A stretch of DNA of 64,000 nt. Source: Hemerocallis citrina. Taxonomy: Eukaryota; Streptophyta; Magnoliopsida; Asparagales; Asphodelaceae. This document shows positions 1 through 10,500 of the stretch, piece after piece; within the stretch, counting starts at the first letter, position 1, and every line of letters begins with the position of its first letter. Where the stretch lies: NCBI GenBank assembly GCA_017893485.1, contig CM030365.1, positions 33,199,000-33,262,999 on the forward strand, given 5' to 3'. The position numbers and the translations under genes were made by a program. The notes under the pieces were generated by a model. The model made no database searches and had not been told where the DNA came from. It saw nothing but the letters and a program-made list of their open reading frames with translations.

Positions 1-600
1 GTGCCGAGCTGACGAGGTACCGACCCTCGTTTTGGGAAAAAATCACCCCGAGGTCAACACGCCGTTAGATCCTCTCAAATTGTGCGCCAAAGCGTGATGA
101 GTGGATCCAGTAGTGCCACGTGCCCACAAAACGACAAGATAACGTTTTCTTGGTACTCGTGCCTGCCTCTGGATTCGTGCCCCCATCCGACGGTTATGGA
201 CACCCCACGTCGATCGGCACCAAGAGCCGAACGGCGGAGTCAGAACAACACATTGTTGGAGAATTCGTTTCGGCCATCAATTGTGCCGAGCTGACGAGGT
301 ACCGACCCTCGTTTTGGGAAAAAATCACCCCGAGGTCAACTCGCCGTTAGATCCTCTCAAATTGTGTGCCAAAGCGTGATGAGTGGATCCAGTAGTGCCA
401 CGTGCCCACAAAACGACAAGATAACGTTTTCTTGGGACTTGTGCCTGCCTCTGGATTCGCGCCACCATCCAACGGTTGTAGACACCCCACATCGACGGGC
501 GTCAATAGCCGAGCGACAGGATCAGAATTGCGACAAAAGACTCGACGAACAGCCAATAGAAGACACTTCGGATAAATCGACCCCAATTTTATTAATGACT
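1..600. repeat. Tandem repeat, ~283 bp period, left of the antisense genes
   Basis: Two copies of a ~283 bp unit start at about 1 and 284. They share a block around ACCGACCCTCGTTTTGGGAA and a block containing AAAACGACAAGATAACG. The same two core blocks recur at 4140-6140 on the other side of the antisense genes, so the gene pair is embedded in one repeat family. Short ORFs here are by-products of the repeat. Confidence 0.75.
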
Positions 601-663
601 TGGACGAGTTTACAAAAAGATTACAACAGCGAGTTCAACAAAATATTAGAAGGCATGACCCGC

Positions 664-1353
664 TCATTTCCTCCGAGGAAGGGGGACACTCCGGTTCAAC
701 GACACTTTGGGTCGGCGCTTCTTAGCCTCCGAGCTCGTCTCCAGGCCGACGAACCGGGACGCCCCTTCGCCGCTGAGCCTCACAGTCGCCCCAACCGAAG
801 CGCCACTTGAAGACACCGCCACACCACTTTGTGCATCGGCGGCTGACGCCCCGATGATAGGAGTCCGGGACGCCGCTTGATAGAACGTGATACCTCGCTC
901 GATCTCTTCGCGGGTACACGAGGTGCTCCGGACGTTGGCCCTCACCGGCTGAGGCTTGAGCCGAGCGACCTCCTCCTCCAATTCGACGATCCGGTCCTTC
1001 AGTGCCTCGTCCTTCACGACAATTTTGAACCGAGGAAGCTTCGCCGATCCAGGGTATTCGGCGCTGTCAGATATGACACGACGCAGATGGGTCACCTCGA
1101 TACTCTTGTCGACTGTCACCCTTTGCAAATGCTCGACCTTCTTCACGAGCTCATCTCGTTCGGCCAAAACAGAAGCCAATTCTTCTTCCTTAGAAAATAG
1201 CTCGGCTTCGGCTATCCGCAAGTGGTACACTTCGGCCAACAGATCCCCGTTCTTCATCTCCATATTGTACAGCATCCTCCTCGTCAGGTCGATCTCGCCC
1301 TCAAGGCGTTTCACGAGAGATAGATGGAACAGCTCTACTTGTCGCCGAGCCAT
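664..1353 (-). CDS. R1 antisense ORF 2: coiled-coil protein of unknown function
   Basis: A 229-aa ORF read from 1353 down to 664, antisense to the element's gag-pol. I do not recognise a named domain. Residues ~1-140 are rich in Leu/Glu/Lys/Arg with heptad-like spacing, which looks like a coiled coil. The C-terminal part has TREE...RG, then DAQSGVA, SSGAS and GATVR, and ends in a basic tail (KKRRPK, LPRRK) that could be a nuclear signal. The same motifs (TREE..RG, NAQNGVA, SSGAS, GATVR) occur in R2 at 40585-40902, so the protein is conserved between diverged copies. It lies 167 bp downstream of antisense gene 1 on the same strand. It could be a separate gene or a further exon of that gene. 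There is no hint of enzymatic activity. Confidence 0.7.
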   Translation of the reverse strand: MARRQVELFHLSLVKRLEGEIDLTRRMLYNMEMKNGDLLAEVYHLRIAEAELFSKEEELASVLAERDELVKKVEHLQRVTVDKSIEVTHLRRVISDSAEYPGSAKLPRFKIVVKDEALKDRIVELEEEVARLKPQPVRANVRSTSCTREEIERGITFYQAASRTPIIGASAADAQSGVAVSSSGASVGATVRLSGEGASRFVGLETSSEAKKRRPKVSLNRSVPLPRRK

Positions 1354-1520
1354 CGTAGTGACGGGGGCCTACCCTACGACCGAACCAAACACTTAGACAA
1401 TTTCAAAGACAAAACGTTTTTTTTTTCATTTATCAAAAAGCGGTGGCCAGTCCGCAAAAGGCGTTACAAAGCTCGGAAGAAAAAGCAGAACAGAAACTAC
1501 AAAAAGATTTAACGAAAGAA

Positions 1521-3719
1521 TCAAGGGTCCACCTGCGTCTCCGCTCCCACCCCGGACGCATCGACGGGCGGTCCCTCGATCTCTCCCTTAGCCGGGTCAT
1601 CCTCTCCCCCTCCGTCTTCGCCTTCGACCTCGTCCTCGGCATCCCCCTCCTCGTCGTCCGCGGGCGACCCGGGCCACAGTTGATAGCCGACTCGCTCGAA
1701 GCCGGGGACACGAGCCTGGACATGGTCCAGGGCCGTCTGGTAGGATCGCTCCATGTTCTCAGCCATATGTTTCTTCGCCTCTGCCTCAATTTCGGCTTCG
1801 ACCTCCGCCCGGATCCTCGCGGCCTGCGCTTCCCTCTCCGCCTTCTCGTCGGCCAAGGACTTCAATGCCGCGGCAAGATCTTGGGCGGCCTTGGCAGCTT
1901 TGGCGGACTCCGCTTCGAGGCCCTCCTTCGCTTTCTTCAGGTCGGCGGTAAGGTCGGCCACCCGAACGTCCAGAGCCTCAGCCCGCCTCTGCTCGGCCTC
2001 GAGATCCTTGACCGCCCGGACCTTCGCCAGCCTGTCTTTCTCGCTGGCGGACTTCAGCTCCTTCTCCTGTGCGGCGAACGCCTCCATGAGATGGCCGAAG
2101 TGAACGGTGGCCTACAAAGACAACGATAAGTACGAAGTACGCACCGAGTAACAAACTTGAAGAAATTTGCGAACACTTACCGAAACAAGCCCCCGGGCGA
2201 CTTCGTAAGTGTCGTCGCCGACCCTCCCCGCATTCAGCGCGGCCTTATCCTTCGGGGTCGCCAAGTGTTTGACGACCTGCATTGACATCTGCGAGTTGCC
2301 GAGGAAACCATCATGATTCCTCACCAACCAGTTCGGCACAAACAACTGCTTGTGCTGCTCGGTCAGGATTTCCTCGGCATTCTGAGTCAATGGGGGAGGC
2401 TCGAGCGCCAGCGCCGCATTGACATCAAAGACACCCTCGTTCACGGACGGGGCGACATTGGCCGAGGTCTCCTCCACCACCACCACCTCCGAAGGCACCT
2501 CGGTAGCCGGGGGAGGCGGAGCAACGTTAGTGGCGACCGCGGGCTGAACACCCGAAGACGCACCCTCGGCCGCCCTCTTCCTTTTTCTGGTCCCGGTCAG
2601 CTTGGACCTATCGGCCATCATAGCTTTAAAGTCAATCTTCATCGACTCTGCATCAACAAAAAAAAAGGAGGGGGAGAAAACCGAATCAAAACAGACGAAT
2701 TGAAGACTTAGAAAAAAAAATGAATGAGATGTCAAGAGCGTACTCGGGTCGATGGGGCTTAGTCCGGACCCGAACAACACCTCTTCGGTCAACTCCCTCC
2801 AACTCAGTACCGGAAGGGCCGTGATCCTCCTCGCTACCTCCTCCTCGGCCTCAGATAGTGCGGGGTCGCCCCGCGCAAATTTCGGCACTTCCACCTTCCA
2901 CCGGGACGGAATGTGCCAAATCGGTTCGCCCCTTACGATAAAATACTTCTCCCTCCAACCCTTAAGAGAGTCGGGATTCTCTACAATCTTAACACCTCTC
3001 CTCGGCCCCAAATAGTACCGGTACTCCGAGCCGTGTTGCTTGTTTATCCGATAGAGGCCCCGGAAAACTGACAGATCCGGCGCTACCTCGGCTCGGTGAC
3101 ACTGAAGCAAGAATGCGTTCACATGACGCCAAGTGTTTGGACTGAACTGAGTAGCGGCGAGACAATACCAGCCGAGGATCTGAAGTATGAAAGGGTGCAG
3201 CGGAAAACGCAGTCCCGCGTTCAAGGAGTCGACGTCAAACATGCACATGTCCGACGAAGGCAACTTAGTGTTTGCTCGCACCCCGGGGCCAGCGACCATC
3301 AGCTTGTACTCCGACGGGATAGCGAAAGCCTTCCTGATCCGAAGAAGATCCTTCTCGGTCAACGACGAAATGAGCTCGTCAGCTTCGGAGGGATGGAATG
3401 GATTAGGCTCCTCGACGATCTTCGACTTTCCGTAGATCGCTTTCTCCAGAAGATCACCCTCGTACTGCCTGACTCCCGAATGCCCGGACAGGACGGAAGG
3501 ATATTGTCCTATCTCGGGAGCTCGTTTCGGGTTCTCCACAATCACCCCCACCATGGGGGGCGGGGTCTCCCCTGTCCTCTTCTTCTTCCCGACCCTCGAC
3601 TCGACAGCCAGCGGTTCGGCCATCTGCTTCCCCTTCCTGCGAGCTTCCGCCCTAATCCTCTCCCCGGCGCCATCACCGCCCGAGGACGAGGCACTACTAC
3701 CCGAGCTTACCCTTGACAT
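1521..3719 (-). CDS. R1 antisense gene 1: three-exon 'gypsy-type transposase' domain plus coiled-coil protein
   Basis: Proposed exons on the minus strand are 3719-2744, 2647-2181 and 2111-1521, total 2034 nt, giving 677 aa with no internal stop. Exon 1 encodes a Ser/Lys-rich N-terminus and a domain resembling the plant 'putative gypsy type transposon' family (Pfam PF04195), with EYKLMVAGPGVRAN, HPF...LGWYCLA and EYRYYLGPR. Exon 2 has a basic stretch (GTRKRKR), a Pro/Val-rich linker and VVKHLATPKDKAA. Exon 3 (ATVHFGHLME...) is a long coiled coil ending in an acidic tail. Donors are GTACG and GTAAGT; acceptors are GCAG and GTAG. Without splicing the frame ends inside intron 2. R2 has the same exon order, splice positions and phases. 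The function is unknown; despite the family name no transposase activity is established. The start at 3719 is the first ATG of the open frame. Confidence 0.75.
2112..2180 (-). other. Predicted intron 2 of R1 antisense gene 1
   Basis: A 69-nt intron with donor TCG|GTAAGT and acceptor TTTGTAG|GCC, phase 0. Reading through meets a stop within the intron. R2 has the equivalent at 39316-39399 (TCG|GTGAGT ... CTCAG|ATT). It is short but within the plant intron range. Confidence 0.7.
2648..2743 (-). other. Predicted intron 1 of R1 antisense gene 1
   Basis: A 96-nt, T-rich intron with donor A|GTACGC and acceptor TGATGCAG|AG, phase 1. It is a multiple of three without stops, so retention would add 32 residues rather than break the protein. 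R2 has an equivalent 102-nt intron at 38798-38899 with donor A|GTATGG and acceptor TTGCAG|AG in the same phase. Confidence 0.7.
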
Positions 3720-4030
3720 CCTTTGAAAAAGCTAAGGCAAAGACAAACTAACCTTTGAAGTGACGTTCACGGTCGGAGAATGCTCGCCGGAAATCGCCTG
3801 GCCCACGCGACAGCTAACGACAACACCGTGGAGCAAGAGCGCCGCTAGCAGAAGACTTAGAGAACAAAAGTAAATTCGTAGAGTGAAAAGTGAGAAATGA
3901 GCTCAGGGGTGAAGGGATGGTAACTTATAACCTCAACTGATAACGGGCCTCCTTGGGAATCCCAAAGGCCCACTAAGAATCCCAAACGCCCCACAAGAGA
4001 GAGGCGGCGGTATGAGAGGGATGGCGGAAC
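3720..4030 (-). promoter_or_regulatory. Candidate promoter/5' UTR of R1 antisense gene 1
   Basis: There is no credible ORF here. On the minus strand a TATAAG element lies at 3924-3929, about 205 bp before the ATG, followed by a C/T-rich leader. R2 has TATAAG at 37700-37705, about 170 bp before its start, in a similar pyrimidine-rich setting. Conservation suggests an internal antisense promoter; transcription itself is inferred. Confidence 0.45.
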
Positions 4031-6140
4031 TCCCCAAAAAACACAAGTTGCGACCCGGCCACCGGTCTAATGAGCCGAGCTATCGAACGAAACGCTCAGT
4101 GACCGAGCCACCGAGTTCGCCCTAAAATACCCAAATCCGCGCCCGGCAAACAGCGCGAGGTACGCGGACCGAGGTGACGAGATACCGACCCTCGTTTTTG
4201 GCAAAAAATCCTCCCGAATCAAAATCACCGTCGGATCTCTCCAAAATTCGCGTCAGGATCTGATGAACGGTTCAGATTGCGCCACGCCCACAAAACGACA
4301 AGATAGCGTTTTCTCGTGATCTGAACCCCATCCTCGTGATGCGTGCCAAAATGAACGGCCCAGATCCGTCCACGCAGACCTTCCAAACCGCTTGCCATCG
4401 GCTTGGTCGGTCGAGCTACCGAACAGCTCAGCCGAGCAACCGAGCCACTTAATACGGAATGGCGGAACCATCGAGAAGACAAGTAAACGACTCGGTCTCC
4501 GGCCCACCAAGCCGAGCCACCAAGTTCGCCCAAAAATACCCAACTCCGCGCCCGGCAAACAGCGCGAGGTATGCGGACCGAGGTGACGAGATACCGACCC
4601 TCGTTTTTGGCAAAAAATCCTCCCGAATCAAAATCACCGTCGGATCTCTCCAAAATTCGCATCAGGATCTGATGAACGGTTCAGATTGCGCCACGCCCAC
4701 AAAACGACAAGATAGCGTTTTCTCGTGATCTGAACCCCATCCTCGTGATGCGTGCCCAGATAAACGGCCCAGATCTTGCCACGTCGACAAAACGACAAGA
4801 TAGCGTTTTCTGGGGATCCACGCCAGAGATGGGCGGCCTAGACGATGCCACGTACCTCGGATGATCCGAACCGAGGGACCGACCCTTCCAACCGGGTCGC
4901 CGACCCCCCTAGCCGCGGCGCTACGCATCCGGGCCGTGGTGCTGGGGTACCGACCCTTCCAACCGAGTCGCCGACCCCCCTAGCCGCGGTGCTACGCATC
5001 CGGGCCGCGGTGCCGAGGTACCGACCCTCGTTTTTGGGAAAAAATCCTTCCGACCCTCAGGAGCCGTTGGATTTCGTAGGAAAGCGCGCTCGTCATGATG
5101 GACGTCCCAGATCTTGCCACGTCCACAAAACGACAAGATAGCGTTTTATGGGGATCCACGCCAAAGATGGACGGCCTAGATGATGCCACGTACCTCGGAT
5201 GCTTTGAACCGAGGCACCGACCCTTCCAACCGAGTCGCCGACCCCCCCCCAGCCGCGGTGCTACGCATCCGGGCCGCGGTGCCGAGGTACCGACCCTCGT
5301 TTTTGGGAAAAAATCCTTCCGACCCTCAGGAGCCGTTGGATCTCGTAGGAAAGCGCGCTCGTCATGGTGGACGTCCCAGATCTTGCCACGTCCACAAAAC
5401 GACAAGATAGCGTTTTATGGGGATCCACGCCAAAGATGGACGGCCTAGATGATGCCACGTACCTCGGATGCTTTGAACCGAGGCACCGACCCTTCCAACC
5501 AGGTCGCCGACCCCCCAAGCCGCGGCACTACGCATCCGGGCCGTGGTGCTGGGTTACCGACCCTTCCAACCGGGTCGCCGACCCCCCTAGCCGCGGCGCT
5601 ACGCGTCCGGGCCGTGGTGCTGGGGTACCGACCCTTCCAACCGGGTCGCCGACCCCCCTAGCCGCGGCGCTACGCATCCGGGCCGTGGTGCTGGGGTACC
5701 GACCCTTCCAACCGAGTCGCCGACCCCCCTAGCCGCGGTGCTACGCATCCGGGCCGCGGTGCCGAGGTACCGACCCTCGTTTTTGGGAAAAAATCCTTCC
5801 GACCCTCAGGAGCCGTTGGATCTCGTAGGAAAGCGCGCTCGTCATGATGGACGTCCCAGATCTTGCCACGTCCACAAAACGACAAGATAGCGTTCTATTG
5901 GGATCCCCGCTAAAGATGGACGGTCTAGATGGTGCCACGTACCTCGGATGATCCGAACCGAGGTACCGACCATTCGAACCAACTCGCCGACCCCTCGAAC
6001 CGCGGCGCAAAGCATCCGGGCCGGGGTGACGGAGTGCCGACCCTCGTTTTTGGGAAAAAATCCTTCCGAGGAGCAGGAGGCGTCTGATCGTTCCGAAATT
6101 CGCGCTCCATCTTGATCGAAGGCCCAGATGATGCCACGCC
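4031..6140. repeat. Complex tandem repeat block in the R1 3' region
   Basis: Diverged units of ~270-420 bp carry two landmarks: ACCGACCCTCGTTTTTGGGA (near 4184, 4596, 5018, 5286, 5766, 6038) and AAAACGACAAGATAGCG (near 4292, 4703, 4791, 5125, 5395, 5877). Nested within them are ~76-bp GC-rich subunits, about 4870-5000 and 5480-5750, with CCGACCCTTCCAACC and GCCGCGG. Long 3' UTR tandem arrays are typical of Tat elements. ORFs of 70-140 aa in this block are low-complexity by-products. Confidence 0.8.
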
Positions 6141-6503
6141 ATAAATAGGTATTAAAAATTGGTTTTTATTTATTTAAATCGGTTTATTTATTTAAAAAAT
6201 TGCGAAAAATCGCTAAAAATTCGGGAAAATTAGCTAAAAATTCCAGGAAATAATTAAAAATTCGGGGAATATTTCTAAGCCACCGAACGAGCAATTATTA
6301 CCTAGAATACGCGGTTAAAGCCCCCGAACAATTAGCCAACACATCGCAAAATTAAATAAATCATCCGGGAAAAATAGATAAAAACTCGACACAGCTTCGG
6401 AGCATCAAAGAAGGAGGAACTAGCCTACCCCCGTGCTCCAGGATTCAAAAATCACCCATTCGGACTGCGATACAGTTCCACCGACCACTGAGTTAGTCAA
6501 ACT
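6141..6503. other. Unique AT-rich spacer between repeats and purine tract of R1
   Basis: No ORF above background and no internal repeat beyond short AT-rich stretches. It is the non-repetitive 3' UTR segment of R1 leading into the hairpin and purine tract. Confidence 0.5.
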
Positions 6504-6550
6504 ACTCCTCAAAGACTGACCACCCTCAGTCTTTAGGAGTGGGGGGCTCG
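6504..6550 (+). promoter_or_regulatory. Hairpin plus polypurine tract before the R1 3' LTR
   Basis: Arms ACTCCT + AAAGACTGA (6504-6519, one unpaired C at 6510) pair with TCAGTCTTT + AGGAGT (6526-6540) around a 6-nt loop. The 3' arm runs directly into the G-rich tract ending at 6550, one base before the LTR. The tract is the expected plus-strand primer site. The R2 counterpart keeps the outer stem with a compensatory change. Confidence 0.7.
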
Positions 6551-7213
6551 TGATATGGTCAAAACAAGGGGTTCAATCGAGACCGTCCAAATGGGGCACG
6601 AATCCTACAGCTCAGGGACGAGACGGTAATTTCACATGCAAACGGGTCCGAAGCGGGTACTGGGTCTCCTTCTCACAGATCCAATAACCCGCAAACGGAT
6701 CCACCACAGCTGGGCACGGGTTTCAACCCGCTGCCAACTCGATCCAGCAAGACACAATCAAGGTCCCTGATTAGATCTAAATCAACGGCCATGATTCACG
6801 TCAATCTTTACACTGGGATTTAGGGATTAAAATCCCTTATCTGATTACCAGAATATACCTTATCAGATTACTTTCCCAATCTGTTTACAAGGAGATTATT
6901 CTATATCAGATTACGCGGATTACATTCCTAAATTGTTCTCTAAGACGCCTATAAATACCCCCCACCCATCTCCATTAAGAGGTAATCAATCTTTCTCTAG
7001 TTAAACGCTCTTTCATAGTCTATCAGATTACTGACTTGAGCGTCGGAGGGTGCGTCGCCGGGAACAACCCCGGTGTTTCGCACTTTTTGCAGGTGCACGG
7101 CGGGAGTCAACGGTCAGGATTCAACGGAACAGGTATACAGGTTCTCCTATTCAGTTTCCCCAAAGAACTCACAAATTCATCTGTTTGCCCCCACACCGAA
7201 TTTAGCGGCAACA
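6551..7213 (+). repeat. 3' LTR of R1
   Basis: A 663-bp LTR from TGATATGG to GCGGCAACA. It has TATAAATA at 6950-6957 and an R/U5 block (TTACTGACTTGAGCGTCGGA ... TTTTTGCAGGT) that also occurs in the LTRs of R2 and E. The start matches the R2 LTR read on the minus strand. Its partner LTR lies outside the window. Confidence 0.8.
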
Positions 7214-7303
7214 AGATCTATTTCAAAATTTATAATCCATAAGATCTCAACATGTAATCTATTCAATAATCATCTCATTTCACAACATATAATCAATTCA
7301 TCT
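7214..7303. other. 90-bp AT-rich remnant between R1 and B-rev
   Basis: No ORF, repeat or recognisable element. It is either pre-insertion target DNA or a scrap of another element. Confidence 0.4.
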
Positions 7304-7596
7304 TGTCACGCCCCGCTTCTCAAAAATACGGAATACGAGCACGTAATATTGGCCCAGCGAATAATTTTCATCATCCATAAGCTGTTCAGGAATTCTTTAC
7401 AATAATACCACAGGAATAATCAGAGTAGGAAGCCAGAAAAATATCAACCAACATGCATAATTGGAACACGATACCAACAGAAATTACTCGAAGACCAAAT
7501 ACAATAATCTCAAATAATCAGGTTCTGAACAAAACAAATATCCTGGGTCACATCGCCTAAATACAATACATATCCAAGTCATCAAGTACATTTTAT

Positions 7597-10500
7597 TCAA
7601 GTTCAAGCAACAATAATAATAATAATAATAAAGCAGAAACTCCAGCACTAATACATCATCTCGCCAATACCATCTGGCAGTCATCCATCCTGATCTGCAA
7701 TTAGTAAATTTGCAGGAGAAGGAAAGAGAAAAACAAGTACCCGTCAATTGCAAGTCGCGGGTCACAAATAATGTAGGATACAAGCACATGGGAAAACAAA
7801 CTAGCAACATGGTATACATGTGATGTCAACATAAACATCTAGCATGGTAATGTGATCAAGTGTAACTGGCATGAATCAAGTGTCAAGTAATCAAATAAAT
7901 AGGTAAACATGCAACATGTATCAGGAAACAGGTATACAAGTAAACAGGTAAACAGATAGTCAGGTATACAGGTAACAGGTATAGGTAAATAGATAAACAG
8001 GTAATCAGGTATACAGGTAATCATGTAATCATGTAACAGGATAGTCAGATTTATGTCATATCAAGTTTTGTTATTTTACTATCTAGCATTGGTATAAATA
8101 CCCGAAACCCGAATCCAATCCGGACCTGACCCGGACCCGGCATTGGACCGGAACTGACCCGACCTATCCGGGTCCGAGTCCGGGTCCGCTCAAAAGAAAC
8201 CCGACCCGGACCCGGACCCATTAAAAAAAACCCAAAAAATCAACATAAAATTAAATATTATATCCTCATCCATCCCCTCCTTCCTCCTCAATTCTAAATT
8301 TTTCTCTTCCAAACTCAAAACTCATGTATTTTTCTTCTTTCTTCTAGTCTAAATCATCCACTTGCCGCCTCCGCTCGTCGCTCATACTCCCGCTCCTACC
8401 CGAACGGGTAGGAATATTTTAATAGGACCCAGACCAGAAACCGGATCCGGTCCTCACGGGTCCGGGTCTGGGTCCAATTTTTGGACCCATAGGGGACTGG
8501 GTCCGGGTCTGGGTAGTGAAGGACCCGACCCGACCCGATACCAATGCTACTAGGTAGCACTTCATGCATACCGATTTTTACTACATGGTTGCTACAACGA
8601 ACAGTTGCATTTTAGATTTCATAGTAGAGTCCATAGGACAGTGTACTTAGGTACAGGAAACAAGAATAACAGGAACAGGTAGAATCTAGTGGTTCTTTTC
8701 TGAGTACACCTTCCTAAGGGAAGTATGCAATCAGGTACAGGAAAATAGACATAACCTAGTGGTTATCTTCCGAGTTCATCTTCCTATAAGGAAGCATGCA
8801 ATCAGGTACAGGTAACAGGATCGTGAATCATGTAGTCATGAACACGTAACAGGCAGGCAGGACACAGGTCCTCTTTCAAGTACACGTTTCTATATTTTCT
8901 ACTACTAGATCTTTCCCTTAAATTCCGGCTTGGTCATTTATTATTATAATCAGGTATGCAAGTAGGTGTCGCAAAACAAAGCAAGAATAACAATATATAA
9001 ACATGTATTAGTTTCAGGGTGCAAAATAAACAAGTACAGGGATAAGATATCACATAACAGGGTAAAACAACTAATTTTCTAATTCAGGACAGAAAGACAG
9101 TGTTGTACTAAAACAGTGATCCCCGCTACTAAAAACATCCAAATGTGGATCCGTCAATGGATCTGGAAAATAGCAGCGAGTATAAATAAGTTATATGGTA
9201 ATTCACAATTCATAACTCAAAACAGATTTGAAAATAGAAAACATGTTCAGTCAGAAATCAGGAAAACGAATCCTCTGTCAGGAAAACTGCATCAAAAACT
9301 CTCAAATAAATTCAGAAAAAATCTGGAGTATTCCCCTATATGTCTAGAATCAAAATATAAAGTTTCATAATATTCCAGTAAAATTTTTTTAGTCATCAAA
9401 ATTAAGAAAACATCAAGAAACAACACTTTGGAAAATCTGGAAGTCCCAATACTGCTGTACGAAAACTAAGATATCTCGCAACCAGTGAAACAAAATCCAA
9501 ATCCGCCAAAGGGAGGTGAAAATAGATAAAATATACTAACTTTCATATTTCCCAAACAATTTTCATACAGGATAAGGAATCATAGTGAAAATAGGATTCT
9601 TTATAGAACAGCGAGCAAAATACAGCACGTATAGATTTTATAGACAAGCATGAAACATCACATAAACTTACCAATAAAATTCACCAAAATTTTGAGTAAT
9701 CCCTAACTTAATAAAGAAACACTTACCAAAGTTTCAAATCAAAATAATATGTATAACATGGTTCTTGAAAATAGTTTGTTATCAAAATTACTGAAAAACA
9801 GAATCTGGAAAAGATCGACACCTCTGTACTAAAACAGTCATAACTCAGTCATACAAAATCAAAATAAAGCAAGGTCAGGGGGGTTTGAAAATAAACAAAA
9901 TTATCTAAAATTCATATTTTATACCGAAATCAAGATACTGACTCTAACCCAGTCGAAAACTGCAAATGAAACAAAACAGTGCCAAAAATACAGATTTTTC
10001 CCTTAGAAACAAAATCAACATAGATTCAAGAAAATTGCTCCAAACACATCCAAACTTGAAATAAAGTCTACCAAGTGTCTAAACATCATGATTTAGGGTT
10101 ATTAACATGTCCAAATAAAGTCTACCAAGCTACAAGAAATAATAATAACAAGATCCAGCGTTAATACTTCATATCACCAATACCATCTGGAACCTGTTCT
10201 CCAAAATCTGTAATTTAATAATTGCAGGGAAGAGGAAAAGAGTAAACAAGTACCCTTCAATTACAAGTTACGGGCCGCTTGTAATGCCGGATACAAGTAC
10301 ATGGGGAAAACTAACTAACAAGATGGAATAGGTATGATATCAAGCATAACAACTAGCATGGTAAGGTGAACAAATACAAGTGGCATGTATCAAGTGTCAA
10401 GTGAACAAGTATCATGTAAACGAGTGTCAAGTATCAAGTTTCATATATCAAGTGATCAAGTATCAAGTAAGTATGTATCATGTTCAAGTATCATATTCAC

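Larger units (their letters stand above)
1..7213 (+). mobile_element. R1: 3' half of a Tat-lineage (Retand-like) Ty3/gypsy element
   Basis: This is the right-hand part of an LTR retrotransposon in + orientation; gag-pol would lie left of the window. Seen in order: tandem repeats, two minus-strand genes (antisense to the missing gag-pol), more tandem repeats, a hairpin with a purine tract, and an LTR at 6551-7213. The complete element R2 (35481-47493) has the same architecture on the other strand, homologous antisense genes and an LTR with a matching start (TGATATGG), and its pol identifies the lineage. Additional ORFs between pol and the 3' LTR are known in Tat elements such as Grande and Retand. 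The 5' end and TSD are not in the window. Confidence 0.85.

Noticed and set aside
364..1396. Plus-strand frames opposite the R1 antisense ORF 2
   Set aside because: Shadows of the minus-strand gene; the homologue in R2 supports the minus frame only.
4992..6142. Several 70-140 aa frames (both strands) in the R1 repeat block
   Set aside because: By-products of GC-rich tandem repeats, repeated verbatim from unit to unit, with no start or domain conservation.
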